The notes: generated by a model from the sequence alone, not told the origin. Counted from the first letter of the stretch, positions 1-6,878 are shown. The stretch is 14,187 bases of DNA from Actinomycetes bacterium (GCA_021793935.1 JAJYRV010000023.1:1-14187); one strand, 5' to 3'. Program-made: numbers and translations.

Positions 1-903
1 GTCCAACGGCGCCGCCCCGGAAAGGATCGTGCGCACGGAGGAGATGTCGTAGTCGTCGACGATCGGGTGTTTGGCGAGGGCGACGGCGATGGGTGGGGCG
101 ATGAAGATGTAGGTGCACCCGAACCGTTGAATGGTCTCGAGGAAATCCACGAGGTCGAACCGGGGCATCGTCACGAGCCGTGCGCGTTGGCGGAGGGCAA
201 GGTTGAGGAGCACGGTCATCCCGTAGATGTGGAAGAAGGGCAACACGGCGAGCACCCGATCCTCGGGGGTGACGTCGATGATCGCCCGGGATTGTTCCAC
301 GTTCGCCACGAGGTTGCGGTGGGAGAGCATCACTCCTTTGGGTTCCCCGGCGGTTCCCGAGGAATAGGGAAGCACCGCGATGTGGGTGGCTGGGTCGAAT
401 TCAACCTCGGGGGCCGATTCACCGGCACGGAGAAGTTCCCCCAAATTGGGGTGGCCCGCGGCGCCGTCGAGGACGATCAAACGCTCATCGGGGATCCCTA
501 CGGTTGCGGCCGCTTGGGCGGCCTGCGGCAGCAACGGGGAGACGGTGATGAGCCAGGTCGCCTGGGCATCGCGCAGCTGCGTGGCGATCTCCGCGGCGGT
601 GTAGAGGGAGTTGATCGTCGTGAGCGTCGCGCCGATCCGCAGGGCGCCGTGGAACACGGTCGCGAAGGCGGGGATGTTCGGGCACAGGACCCCGAGGACC
701 GTTCCGACCTCGACCCCGCGGGCGGCGAGGGCCCCGCCAAACGCATCCACCTGGGCGCGCAACTGCTCGAAGGTGGTTTCTGCCCCGTCACCGGGGTCGA
801 CGAGGGCAACCCGGCCCGCGTCCTCGGGCGTGAGGGTGCCGAAGAGGGAGTCATAGATCGAAATGTTGGGGATTTCGACGTCGGGGTATGGGCTCGTGAA
901 CAT
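1..903 (-). CDS. AMP-binding acyl-CoA synthetase / 4-coumarate-CoA ligase-like enzyme, N-terminal part (runs off left edge)
   Basis: This reading frame is open from an ATG at 903 to the window edge, giving 301 codons with no stop. The family activates a carboxylic acid with ATP to an acyl-adenylate and transfers it to coenzyme A. The phosphate-binding loop SSGTAGEPKGV is at residues 181-191; the usual form is SSGTTGLPKGV, so Ala replaces the second Thr and Glu replaces Leu. The block LPFFHIYGMTVLLN (221-234) is highly typical of plant-type 4CL and related fatty-acyl-CoA ligases, and SGAAPL lies at the edge. About 220-240 residues, including the C-terminal lid domain, must lie outside the window. 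AGGGAG sits 7 nt upstream of the start. The frame begins 35 bp after the stop of the DUF5671-like gene on the same strand, so it may share that transcript. The acyl substrate cannot be told from this part. Confidence 0.9.
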   Translation of the reverse strand, partial: MFTSPYPDVEIPNISIYDSLFGTLTPEDAGRVALVDPGDGAETTFEQLRAQVDAFGGALAARGVEVGTVLGVLCPNIPAFATVFHGALRIGATLTTINSLYTAAEIATQLRDAQATWLITVSPLLPQAAQAAATVGIPDERLIVLDGAAGHPNLGELLRAGESAPEVEFDPATHIAVLPYSSGTAGEPKGVMLSHRNLVANVEQSRAIIDVTPEDRVLAVLPFFHIYGMTVLLNLALRQRARLVTMPRFDLVDFLETIQRFGCTYIFIAPPIAVALAKHPIVDDYDISSVRTILSGAAPLD

Positions 904-938
904 CGTTGTTCTCCCTGAAGATCGTGGTGCTGTTGAGT

Positions 939-2618
939 TTACTGGCGCGGGCCGGGGTTGTCGCGGGAATCCGGGGCGAGGTGTGCCGGCTGGACCGCAT
1001 ACGCGCGCAGTCCGCCGGGGTCGTTCACCACGACGTAGTCCCCTTCCCCCGCAACGGCGGCGAGCACGGCGTCCTGATCCCAGGGCGGGGCTGCGCGCAT
1101 GACGAGGGGGTGGACGTGCGCTCCGGTTGCTTCTCGCACCTGCCGGGCGAGGCCTGCGTCCTCCGCGCCGACGAGCGTGATCGAGCGGCGCCGGACGGGG
1201 GGTTGGGCCGCCGACCGGCGTAGGTCGGTGCGCAGCGCGGGGCCATGAAGACCTGCCGCGGCGAGTGCGGCGATGAGCGCGCCAAGGGGGTTCTTGGCCG
1301 TGCGCAGCGATCCGAGGGTGAGTCCCGTGCCCACCGCATCGCGGAGCAGGTCGACAGCGGCGACGATGAGGGAGAGGAGCGCCGCTACGCCGCAGATCCC
1401 CAGAACCACGATGAGATACACCCGCCGGACGCGTGAGTCTCCGCCCGCCCGCCGCGCGCGGCGCCAATGCCGCCACCACAGCGGCGCACCGATGAGCAGG
1501 AGGGTGAGCCCGGCGAGGAGCGTGTTGCGGGAGGTTCCTTCGCTTCCCGGCGCCGGGGTCATTGCCTCGAGCGCGGCGACGACGAGGATTCCTACGGCCG
1601 CAGCGGCAGCGCCCAGGCCGATGCCGGCCACGACGTGGGCATACACGGCCCGCACGACTCCGCCGCCGGCGGAGTCGGGGGCCACGAAACTACGGTGGTA
1701 CCCCCAGAGGGTGAGGCCAGTGACGACGGCGGCGATGTGGGCGGGCCAATCCGTCCACGTGCCAACGGCGGCGGGATCTTCGAGGAGCTGGATGAGCCCG
1801 CGCCACACGAGGGCCCCTGCGCCCGCGAGGGTGAGCACGAGCCCACCGGCGACGCCGAGCAGCAGAACATAGGTGTGCCAGGCGGCGCTCCGAGGCAGGC
1901 GGGCCGCCCGCCTCGGCCAATACAGCAACCACGCGCCGCCCCCGGCGACGAGGAGCCCCGCGGCGGAGGCGAGTTCGTACGGGCCCCCGGCAAGCAGGGG
2001 CGCGCCCCGAAACAGTTCGAGTGCCTCGGCAAGGAGCAGGAACAGCCCGGCCGCCCCGAGCACCAATCCGATCACGGCGGCGAGCAACTCGTGCCCGGCT
2101 TTCGCGCAGGCGGGAACGCGCACGAGCCAGTGCCCGGCCCACAGTCCGCCCCAGGCAATGGCTCCGGCCGCGGCGACGGGGTCGACCCCCTCCCCGATGA
2201 GGAGCGCCGTGACCAGTGCGTGCACGCGGTCCGCGCCGAGCGCCAGGCCTGTGAGGGCGGCGGCGCCGAGGTACCCCGCATAGAGCAGGGAGTCGGCTTC
2301 GCGGGGTTCTCGGGCATGGCAGCGGCGGGTCCACCACGCGACGCCGGCCGCCAGGGGCAGGGCGAGGAAGGTGAAGGTAAGGGCTTGGGCGAGGGCGTAG
2401 GAATGGTCCTGCCAGGGGGCGGGGATGCCGGCGCCGAAGGCCATGCTCAGGAGGCTCTCCACCCCGGTTGCCGCCGTGACGAATAGCGCGTAGAGCACCG
2501 CGTATTGGAAGGCGCGGCGCACGCCGCTGCCGGGCACGTCGCGGGCCCGGCGTGCCCCCGCGACGAGGATCCCGACCCCGCCGATGAGGAGCACGATGAG
2601 TAACAGAGCGATGATCAT
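939..2618 (-). CDS. DUF5671-like polytopic membrane protein with cytoplasmic C-terminal domain
   Basis: The predicted protein has 559 residues. I chose the ATG at 2618 because its ATGA overlaps the stop of the upstream gene by 4 bp, which suggests translational coupling; an in-frame start 18 codons earlier would lie inside that gene. The first ~25 residues form a hydrophobic helix (MIIALLLIVLLIGGVGILVAG). About a dozen further hydrophobic stretches follow, each broken by short Arg-rich loops such as YWPRRAARLPR and WWRHWRRARRAGG. The pattern looks like two or three repeats of a roughly four-helix unit, which is how DUF5671 proteins are built. The last ~110 residues are soluble and contain a small alpha/beta-looking segment (SITLVGAEDAG ... 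DYVVVNDPGG). The function is unknown; I see no transporter or enzyme motif. The DUF5671 assignment comes from the general pattern, not from a search. Confidence 0.8.
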   Translation of the reverse strand: MIIALLLIVLLIGGVGILVAGARRARDVPGSGVRRAFQYAVLYALFVTAATGVESLLSMAFGAGIPAPWQDHSYALAQALTFTFLALPLAAGVAWWTRRCHAREPREADSLLYAGYLGAAALTGLALGADRVHALVTALLIGEGVDPVAAAGAIAWGGLWAGHWLVRVPACAKAGHELLAAVIGLVLGAAGLFLLLAEALELFRGAPLLAGGPYELASAAGLLVAGGGAWLLYWPRRAARLPRSAAWHTYVLLLGVAGGLVLTLAGAGALVWRGLIQLLEDPAAVGTWTDWPAHIAAVVTGLTLWGYHRSFVAPDSAGGGVVRAVYAHVVAGIGLGAAAAAVGILVVAALEAMTPAPGSEGTSRNTLLAGLTLLLIGAPLWWRHWRRARRAGGDSRVRRVYLIVVLGICGVAALLSLIVAAVDLLRDAVGTGLTLGSLRTAKNPLGALIAALAAAGLHGPALRTDLRRSAAQPPVRRRSITLVGAEDAGLARQVREATGAHVHPLVMRAAPPWDQDAVLAAVAGEGDYVVVNDPGGLRAYAVQPAHLAPDSRDNPGPRQ

Positions 2619-3055
2619 TGCGTGCCCGCCCCACAGACGTACACCGGCCAGGGTTCTCCGGTGATACGCCACTGCCCATCCAGGCGGCTCAACTCGAACG
2701 TCTCCTCGTGACTGACGTCGTCGAGCACGCCTGCACCGACTCGGGTGATGTTCACCGTGACCCGAGTGGTCCCGCCCGCGAGGCTCGAGTGCCGGTAGCT
2801 CACCGCCGTGCGGCCCGGGTGATACGCGGCGCGAACGTCCTCCACGTCACACCCCAGCCGCGGGTCGAGCAGGTCGACGGCGGTGCTGGGATCGCCCTCG
2901 ACGAGCGCGGCGACGTAGCGTTCCACGACACCTTGTGGCGTGCCTGGGTCGAAATGCGGATCGTCCTGATTGCTCGTGACGATGGCCGCGCCCACGGCGG
3001 CGCCCACCACGGCGGCAGTCACTGCCCCGAGGCCGAGGTTTGCCCGCACGTTCAT
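2615..3055 (-). CDS. Small membrane-anchored protein with extracytoplasmic NTF2-like/DUF4878-like domain
   Basis: The predicted protein has 146 residues. A single hydrophobic segment (about residues 7-27, LGLGAVTAAVVGAAVGAAIVT) looks like an uncleaved signal anchor; there is no lipobox Cys. The exported part begins TPQGVVERYVAALVEGDPSTAVDLLDPRLGC and ends WRITGEPWPVYVCGAGTQ. This is the usual shape of small NTF2-like or lumazine-binding-like domains: a helix ending 'ALVEGDxxxAxxLL', then strands and a terminal WRI strand. Two Cys (near residues 69 and 141) could form a disulfide outside the cell. The stop overlaps the start of the DUF5671-like gene by 4 bp, so the two products are probably made together. 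The ATG at 3055 has no convincing Shine-Dalgarno. The function is unknown. Confidence 0.8.
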   Translation of the reverse strand: MNVRANLGLGAVTAAVVGAAVGAAIVTSNQDDPHFDPGTPQGVVERYVAALVEGDPSTAVDLLDPRLGCDVEDVRAAYHPGRTAVSYRHSSLAGGTTRVTVNITRVGAGVLDDVSHEETFELSRLDGQWRITGEPWPVYVCGAGTQ

Positions 3056-3102
3056 GAGGTAAGCATCCCGTAACTTCCCTACCTTGGATAGGGCCTGCCC
3101 GT

Positions 3103-3108
3103 TACACT
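3103..3108 (+). promoter_or_regulatory. -10 box of a probably leaderless promoter for the 3116 gene
   Basis: TACACT lies 7 nt upstream of the GTG at 3116, so transcription would start at or next to the start codon. GAGGA ends only one base before the GTG, too close for a normal ribosome binding site, which supports leaderless translation. No good -35 is visible at 16-18 bp spacing. The 60-bp gap 3056-3115 must also carry the promoter of the leftward gene starting at 3055. Confidence 0.5.
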
Positions 3109-3115
3109 CGAGGAC

Positions 3116-3571
3116 GTGAGAGAGGAATCCCTGCGGCGCGTCTGGCCCGCCCTATTGGTTGCGCTCACGAGCATCATCGCAGGTGGTTTACTCTCCGCGA
3201 CCACCGCGCATGCCGCGACCCGATCGGCCAGTTGGGCGGCCGCCTACCTCGTGCTCGTCGCGGGTGTGGGAACGGGCGGGCTCGCCGCCGGCCGGGCCGT
3301 GCTATCCGCCCCGTTCCCGCGCCCGGCCCGGGTCTGGGTGGAGTTCGTTCTCTGGTTCGCGGGCAATGCCCTCGTGCTCCTGGGCACCTTGCTCCACCCG
3401 CGGTGGCTCGTCGACGTCGGCGGCGGACTGCTCGTCGCCTCGCTCGCCTCCGTCGTTGCCGGGGTCCGCCGTGGCGCCGGCCCGGTCGGTGCGCGACGGC
3501 TATTCCTCACGCTCGTCACCGTGCTCCTGGTCAGTATCCCCGTGGGCCTGTTCCTGTCCCACGTGCAGTGA
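3116..3571 (+). CDS. Small four-helix integral membrane protein, unknown function
   Basis: The predicted protein has 151 residues and starts with GTG. Four hydrophobic segments are visible at about residues 10-32, 41-60, 77-94 and 101-117, with a fifth short one near 128-147 before the end SHVQ. It may therefore have four or five membrane spans. The N-terminus is charged (MREESLRR), and a short basic loop (GVRRGAGPVGARR) precedes the last segment. I do not recognise the family; it resembles many small uncharacterised actinobacterial membrane proteins. It stands alone: it is divergent from the leftward block at 3055 and ends 27 bp from the convergent yggS gene. Confidence 0.75.
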   Translation: MREESLRRVWPALLVALTSIIAGGLLSATTAHAATRSASWAAAYLVLVAGVGTGGLAAGRAVLSAPFPRPARVWVEFVLWFAGNALVLLGTLLHPRWLVDVGGGLLVASLASVVAGVRRGAGPVGARRLFLTLVTVLLVSIPVGLFLSHVQ

Positions 3572-3598
3572 AGGGCCGCCGCGGCGATGAGCGGGCGG

Positions 3599-4315
3599 TC
3601 AGGCGCTCCCGGGCCAGTAGTGGCTATCGGGTAACGGCCGGGGCCCGAAGATCGCCTGCCCCACCCGCACGCACGTCGCACCTTCCTCGATCGCGGTCTC
3701 GAAGTCGCCGCTCATCCCCATCGACAGCTCGCCGGGCCCCACGAGCCCCTCCTCACGGGCCTCATCGCGTAGCCGCCGCAGCACTGAAAAGCAGCTGCGC
3801 ACCCGCTCGGTGTCTGCGGAAAACACCGCGAGGGTCATCAGCCCCTGCACCTTGAGCGAGGAGTATACCGAGAGTTCGTTCAGGAACGGCAGCGCTTCCT
3901 CGGGCGGCAGGCCGTACTTCGACTCCTCACCCGAGGTGTTCACTTGCACGTACACCCGCAGCTCTTTGTTCGCTGCCTGCAAGCGGCGGTCGAGGGCGGC
4001 AGCGGCGCGGTGACGGTCGAGTGCGTGAAATTCGTGGGCGAAGGCAGCGACGTCTTTTGCCTTGTTCGTCTGCAGGTGCCCGATGAGCGACCACCGAACA
4101 CCCAGGTCGGCGAGGTTCTCCGCCTTCCGTTTCGCTTCTTGGACCTTGTTCTCCCCCAGCTCGAGGCAGCCGGCGGCGACGGCGGCGCGGATTCGCTCCT
4201 CCGGCACCGTTTTCGACACGGGCAGGAGCCTAATCTCACCGGGATCGCGACCGGCCCGGCGGGCAGCGTCGTCGATCCGGCGGTGGACGGCGGCGAGGTT
4301 GGCCTCGATACTCAT
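3599..4315 (-). CDS. yggS: YggS/PLPBP family pyridoxal 5'-phosphate homeostasis protein
   Basis: The predicted protein has 238 residues, normal for this family. It is a fold-type III alanine-racemase-like barrel without enzyme activity that binds pyridoxal phosphate and keeps vitamin B6 pools and related amino-acid metabolism balanced. The PLP lysine is K35 in LLPVSKTVP. Other family blocks are GENKVQEA, WSLIGHLQTNKAK, VNTSGEESKYG, GLMTL and LSMGMSGDFETAIEEGATCVRVGQAIFG, whose first half binds the cofactor phosphate. The start is ATG at 4315, preceded by AGGAAGAG with about 5 nt spacing. It is the last gene of a three-gene leftward operon, starting 11 bp after the stop of the DsrE-like gene. 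In many actinobacteria yggS lies with sepF/ftsZ; here it does not. Confidence 0.95.
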   Translation of the reverse strand: MSIEANLAAVHRRIDDAARRAGRDPGEIRLLPVSKTVPEERIRAAVAAGCLELGENKVQEAKRKAENLADLGVRWSLIGHLQTNKAKDVAAFAHEFHALDRHRAAAALDRRLQAANKELRVYVQVNTSGEESKYGLPPEEALPFLNELSVYSSLKVQGLMTLAVFSADTERVRSCFSVLRRLRDEAREEGLVGPGELSMGMSGDFETAIEEGATCVRVGQAIFGPRPLPDSHYWPGSA

Positions 4316-4326
4316 GTGAGCTCTTC

Positions 4327-4641
4327 CTAGATCCGAATGTAGGCGGCGCCCTCGTGCTGGGCGTTGGCCAGGGCGATCACCGCCGAGGGCACCGTGCCCA
4401 CCCCGGGCCGGAGCCCATCGGGCGTGAGACCGTGTTGGCTCAACGCTCGCTCACACGCCCAGATGCTCACTGCGGTGCCCACGTCGATCGGCTCGGATCC
4501 GCTGAGCCCGGTCACCGCCTCACCGTTGACGACGACCTGCACCCGCATGGGCTCGCGGGAGGTAATGAGTTCCGCGGCGGACAGCGCACGAGCGACGTTC
4601 GCGGGCTGATCCGATACGTGCAGGACAACGAGTCCAGCCAT
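4327..4641 (-). CDS. DsrE-like small sulfur-relay family protein
   Basis: The predicted protein has 104 residues. It follows the DsrE/DsrF-like fold pattern: an N-terminal strand (GLVVLHVSD), the strand VQVVVNGEAV near 34-43, and a conserved single Cys (C63) in the block IWACERALSQHGL, matching the 'ACxxxLxxxGI' block in which DsrE-type proteins carry the sulfur-binding cysteine. It ends GAAYIRI, a typical terminal strand. Proteins of this family form small oligomers and in some systems carry persulfide sulfur; in actinobacteria most are uncharacterised. The AAGGAG ribosome binding site overlaps the last Lys-Glu codons and stop of the upstream SRPBCC gene (4645-5214), so translation is probably coupled. 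I infer a cytosolic product with possible thiol chemistry. Confidence 0.8.
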   Translation of the reverse strand: MAGLVVLHVSDQPANVARALSAAELITSREPMRVQVVVNGEAVTGLSGSEPIDVGTAVSIWACERALSQHGLTPDGLRPGVGTVPSAVIALANAQHEGAAYIRI

Positions 4642-4644
4642 GAT

Positions 4645-5214
4645 TCACTCCTTGGTAGGGGTAGGCCGATCGTACCGGCCCGCGGGCACCGCATGGGCGA
4701 GGGTGATGAGCGTAAGGAGCTGCTTTCTCGCCATCGGCAGGTCGGCCCAGGCGAGCAGGTAGCGCCGGATCCGGGCGAAGAAACCCGTGGCCGGCAGCCA
4801 CATCGTGTACTGCAGCACCGAGGCCGTGCCAACCTCGTGCACGTCGTAGCGGATGAGTACCTCCCCGAAGATGGCTCGCGGAACCCGGGAGGTCATCTTC
4901 GCCTCGACGTGGCGCTCGCCGTTACCGGTGACGGTGAATATGTACATGAGCGGATCACCCGCCTCCAGATCGCGCAGGGCCGGATCGGGGCGGCGCGGGC
5001 TGCGTCTGCCGAGGTTATCGATCCAGTCATAGGAGTAGGGGGCTCGGCGCAATTGCGCGACCCACATCATCACCGACCCCGGGTCCGCGCGGGTGACCGC
5101 TGTGCGCGTGATCGGCGCGCCGAACTCGGCCGTGCGGGAAGGGACGTTTGCGCGCGGCGGCGCGCCCCAGTGCCAGGGGATCTGGGCTCCGGCGGCCGAG
5201 GTGCGCGTACTCAT
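4645..5214 (-). CDS. SRPBCC-fold (START/polyketide-cyclase-like) protein
   Basis: The predicted protein has 189 residues. Diagnostic blocks are VMMWVAQLRRAPYSYDWIDNLGRRSPR (about 48-74), a GD-plus-strand segment LEAGDPLMYIFTV (83-95), and the C-terminal helix LLAWADLPMARKQLLTLITLAH. These match a common actinobacterial SRPBCC-type family of unknown ligand, in which a long C-terminal helix closes a hydrophobic pocket over a curved sheet. I see no signal peptide, so it is probably cytosolic. The start is ATG at 5214, with AGGAGG only 2 nt before it; a -10-like TAGGGT at 5223-5228 (minus) would give a nearly leaderless message. It is first in the operon with the DsrE-like gene and yggS. The shared role of the three is unknown. 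Confidence 0.75.
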   Translation of the reverse strand: MSTRTSAAGAQIPWHWGAPPRANVPSRTAEFGAPITRTAVTRADPGSVMMWVAQLRRAPYSYDWIDNLGRRSPRRPDPALRDLEAGDPLMYIFTVTGNGERHVEAKMTSRVPRAIFGEVLIRYDVHEVGTASVLQYTMWLPATGFFARIRRYLLAWADLPMARKQLLTLITLAHAVPAGRYDRPTPTKE

Positions 5215-5318
5215 CGCCTCCTACCCTACTCGGGCGCCTTGCCACCTTCCCCAAGCGATCGCCGATTCCAAGACGGCCGGATAGGTAGAAAGCCCCGCAG
5301 AATCTCGGTGCTCGCGAT

Positions 5319-5324
5319 TAGACT
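5319..5324 (+). promoter_or_regulatory. Candidate -10 box for the baeRF gene
   Basis: TAGACT in the 187-bp gap between divergent genes fits a -10 box, with a start near 5331 and a leader of about 70 nt before the ATG at 5402. The -35 region is not convincing. The rest of the gap (5215-5401) shows no other feature that I can support. Confidence 0.35.
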
Positions 5325-5401
5325 GGCAGTCCACCGCAGGAAACCGGCGGGGAACGACTCCGTTGGATGCGGTTGGAACTCATCGTGAAGGAGAGTCGTT
5401 C

Positions 5402-6514
5402 ATGGCCCACAAAGACATCCCAAGCCGTGGTGATATCGACCTTTTGGCCGCGGTTCGCGAACCCAATTGCGTGTCCATTTACACTCCCGCGGGCCCGTTG
5501 CCCGAGGATGGGGAGCGGGCGCGGATCGAGTTGAAGAACCAGTTGCGTGAGGTGCTCAGGCAACTGGAGTCCGCCCAGGTTGATAAAGACCAGCTTGAGC
5601 GGGTGAAGGAGTCGGTGGAAACGCTCCTACAGGATGCTTTGTTCTGGCAGTACCAGTCGAACTCGCTGGCGGTGTTCGTCTCGGAAGGCATGTTTGAGAC
5701 CTATCGCCTTCCCAACCGGTTCACCGCGACCGTGGATATCGCGGACCGGTTCTATATCAAGCCGCTACTGCGCACGATCACGTTCCCGCAATCGGCATAT
5801 GTGCTCGCGCTCGCGCAGAACTCCGTGCGGCTGGTGAAGGTGGCCGCAGATACTCCCGCGCGGGAACTGCAACCGGCGGAGATGCCTGCGGATATCGATT
5901 CCTACCTCAACCTCGACCTCTCGGGTCGGGCCACCTTCGGCAAGGGCAGCGAAGACGGCGATCTTCGCGCTCAGCAGTACACCGCCGCCATCAACAAGGC
6001 GATCCTGCCGGTGTTACGCCGGGAGAGACTGCCGTTAATCCTCGCCTCTGCTGAGCCGTTGGCGAGTGCCTACCGGCGTACGAACTCGTATAAATTCCTC
6101 ACCCAGGAGATGATCTCGGGCAACCCCGAAAGTCTCTCCCCGGAGCAACTGGCCGAACGGACTCGGCCGATCCTGGACGACCTGTACGCCCAGGAGATCG
6201 CCGAGGTGCGCGAGGACTTCCAGGCAAAAGCCGCCCAGGGCCTGGGCTCAACCGACCTCGCCCACATCGCCCGCGCCGCGGTGTACAACGCGATCGATTC
6301 GCTCATGGTCGACATTGACCAACGGATCCCCGGCTATGTGGATGAGACCACCGCCGAAGTGATCGAGTCCTCGCAGGACGACGCGTCGAACTACGGTGTC
6401 GGTGACGAGATTCTGCGCCGGACCCTCATCGTCAACGGCAAGGTGTACGCGGTGCGCGCCGGCGACATGCCCAACGGTGCGGCGTTGGCAGCGACCTTCC
6501 GCTTCCCGGTCTAA
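5402..6514 (+). CDS. baeRF-family protein (bacterial homologue of archaeo-eukaryotic release factor; probable ribosome-associated stress factor)
   Basis: The predicted protein has 370 residues. The start is ATG at 5402, where AAGGAGAG stands 6 nt upstream; the longer in-frame start at 5363 lacks this. The N-terminal domain begins DLLAAVREPNCVSIYTPAGPLPEDGERARIELKNQLREV and continues through a helical stretch to LAVFVSEGMFETYRLP (89-104), an arrangement seen in baeRF (baeRF3-like) proteins. The middle part YVLALAQNSVRLVKV (133-147) is the second aeRF1-like domain. The C-terminal domain ends VYAVRAGDMPNGAALAATFRF, the typical aeRF1/L7Ae-like finish. I see no GGQ peptidyl-hydrolysis motif. The superfamily includes Balon, a ribosome-hibernation factor, so a role in protecting idle ribosomes is plausible by inference. 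It is a single-gene unit with its own terminator. Confidence 0.8.
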   Translation: MAHKDIPSRGDIDLLAAVREPNCVSIYTPAGPLPEDGERARIELKNQLREVLRQLESAQVDKDQLERVKESVETLLQDALFWQYQSNSLAVFVSEGMFETYRLPNRFTATVDIADRFYIKPLLRTITFPQSAYVLALAQNSVRLVKVAADTPARELQPAEMPADIDSYLNLDLSGRATFGKGSEDGDLRAQQYTAAINKAILPVLRRERLPLILASAEPLASAYRRTNSYKFLTQEMISGNPESLSPEQLAERTRPILDDLYAQEIAEVREDFQAKAAQGLGSTDLAHIARAAVYNAIDSLMVDIDQRIPGYVDETTAEVIESSQDDASNYGVGDEILRRTLIVNGKVYAVRAGDMPNGAALAATFRFPV

Positions 6515-6768
6515 GCCCGCGGCTGAGCCCGCGACCGACCGCCCCCGGATCCCGGGGGCGGTTCTTCGTGCGGGCAGCGTGCGCTATCCGCACTCCCCAG
6601 ACATCTGCCGGTGAACGCCGTAACGAGCACGACCAGTGAGGTCGCTGCGCCGAAGGCGGCGACCAGCGGGGTCTGCCAAGTCGCGAGGGCGAAAGCCATG
6701 ATGAATGCCGCGATCGCTCCCCGCACGATCCGGTTCCCAAGAGGGCCACGCCGGTTCCATTTACCCAC
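6511..6768 (-). CDS. DUF2892/YgaP-like small two-helix membrane protein
   Basis: The predicted protein has 85 residues from a GTG at 6768. It begins VGKWNRRGPLGNRIVRGAIAA and then has two hydrophobic helices (about 17-34 and 38-54) ending VVLVTAFTGRC. This is the standard DUF2892 (YgaP transmembrane domain) layout: 'N(x)xRixR', helix, helix, 'TG(x)C'. The start was chosen because TATGCT (6775-6780, minus) lies 6 nt upstream, making a leaderless message; a second in-frame GTG is at 6774. A second Cys and a His follow the last helix. The last ~15 residues (EPPPGSGGGRS...) are encoded by the terminator hairpin of the opposing gene, so the tail may have no function. YgaP-type domains often accompany sulfur-transfer or metal-resistance genes, which fits the divergent metal ATPase. 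Confidence 0.6.
   Translation of the reverse strand: MGKWNRRGPLGNRIVRGAIAAFIMAFALATWQTPLVAAFGAATSLVVLVTAFTGRCLGSADSARCPHEEPPPGSGGGRSRAQPRA
6538..6562 (+). terminator. Rho-independent terminator after the baeRF gene
   Basis: A perfect 11-bp stem (6538-6548 with 6552-6562, nearly all G-C) closes a 3-nt loop (ATC) and is followed by TTCTTC. It begins 24 bp after the stop at 6514. It also lies inside the 3' end of the convergent DUF2892-like frame. Confidence 0.85.
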
Positions 6769-6774
6769 CTCCAC

Positions 6775-6780
6775 AGCATA
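6775..6780 (-). promoter_or_regulatory. -10 box of leaderless promoter for the DUF2892-like gene
   Basis: TATGCT on the minus strand ends 6 nt before the GTG at 6768. Its first bases are part of the palindrome at 6778-6793, so a bound repressor would block it. The -35 region is weak, which is common in actinobacteria. Confidence 0.5.
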
Positions 6781-6793
6781 CCCCACGGGGTAT
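6778..6793. promoter_or_regulatory. Palindromic operator, CsoR/RcnR/CstR-family type
   Basis: ATACCCC-AC-GGGGTAT is a perfect inverted repeat with 7-bp arms and a 2-bp centre. CsoR, RicR, CstR and InrS repressors are known to bind G-tract/C-tract palindromes with TAC...GTA ends of this kind. It lies between a DUF2892-like gene and a P1B metal ATPase and overlaps a -10 box on each strand (TATGCT minus, TATCCT plus). The binding protein is inferred; no csoR-like gene is in the window. Confidence 0.6.
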
Positions 6794-6796
6794 CCT
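6791..6796 (+). promoter_or_regulatory. Operator-overlapping -10 box toward the metal ATPase
   Basis: TATCCT on the plus strand shares its first three bases with the right arm of the palindrome, mirroring the minus-strand box on the other side. Transcription would begin near 6803, leaving a leader of about 105 nt that contains a small hairpin (GTGCT-GGGA-AGCAC at 6818-6831). Confidence 0.4.
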
Positions 6797-6872
6797 CTCG
6801 ACCGGGTCCGTTGCACGGTGCTGGGAAGCACTGCCGGTGTGGGCCCAGGCGGTTAGCCAAGCCTATCCTTGC

Positions 6873-6878
6873 TAGAAT
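6873..6878 (+). promoter_or_regulatory. Second candidate -10 box for the metal ATPase
   Basis: TAGAAT is the best -10 match in this gap. It would start transcription near 6885, about 23 nt before the ATG at 6908. If it is the main promoter, the TTG at 6869 cannot be the start codon. The -35 match is poor. Confidence 0.4.

Noticed and set aside
67..918. 283-codon plus-strand open frame opposite the CoA ligase
   Set aside because: The minus-strand frame has unmistakable AMP-binding motifs, while this one is a Gly/Glu/Arg-rich shadow.
1467..2486. 339-codon plus-strand open frame opposite the DUF5671-like gene
   Set aside because: It is Gly/Glu/Pro/Arg-rich, low in hydrophobic residues and has no family pattern; it is the complement of a membrane protein.
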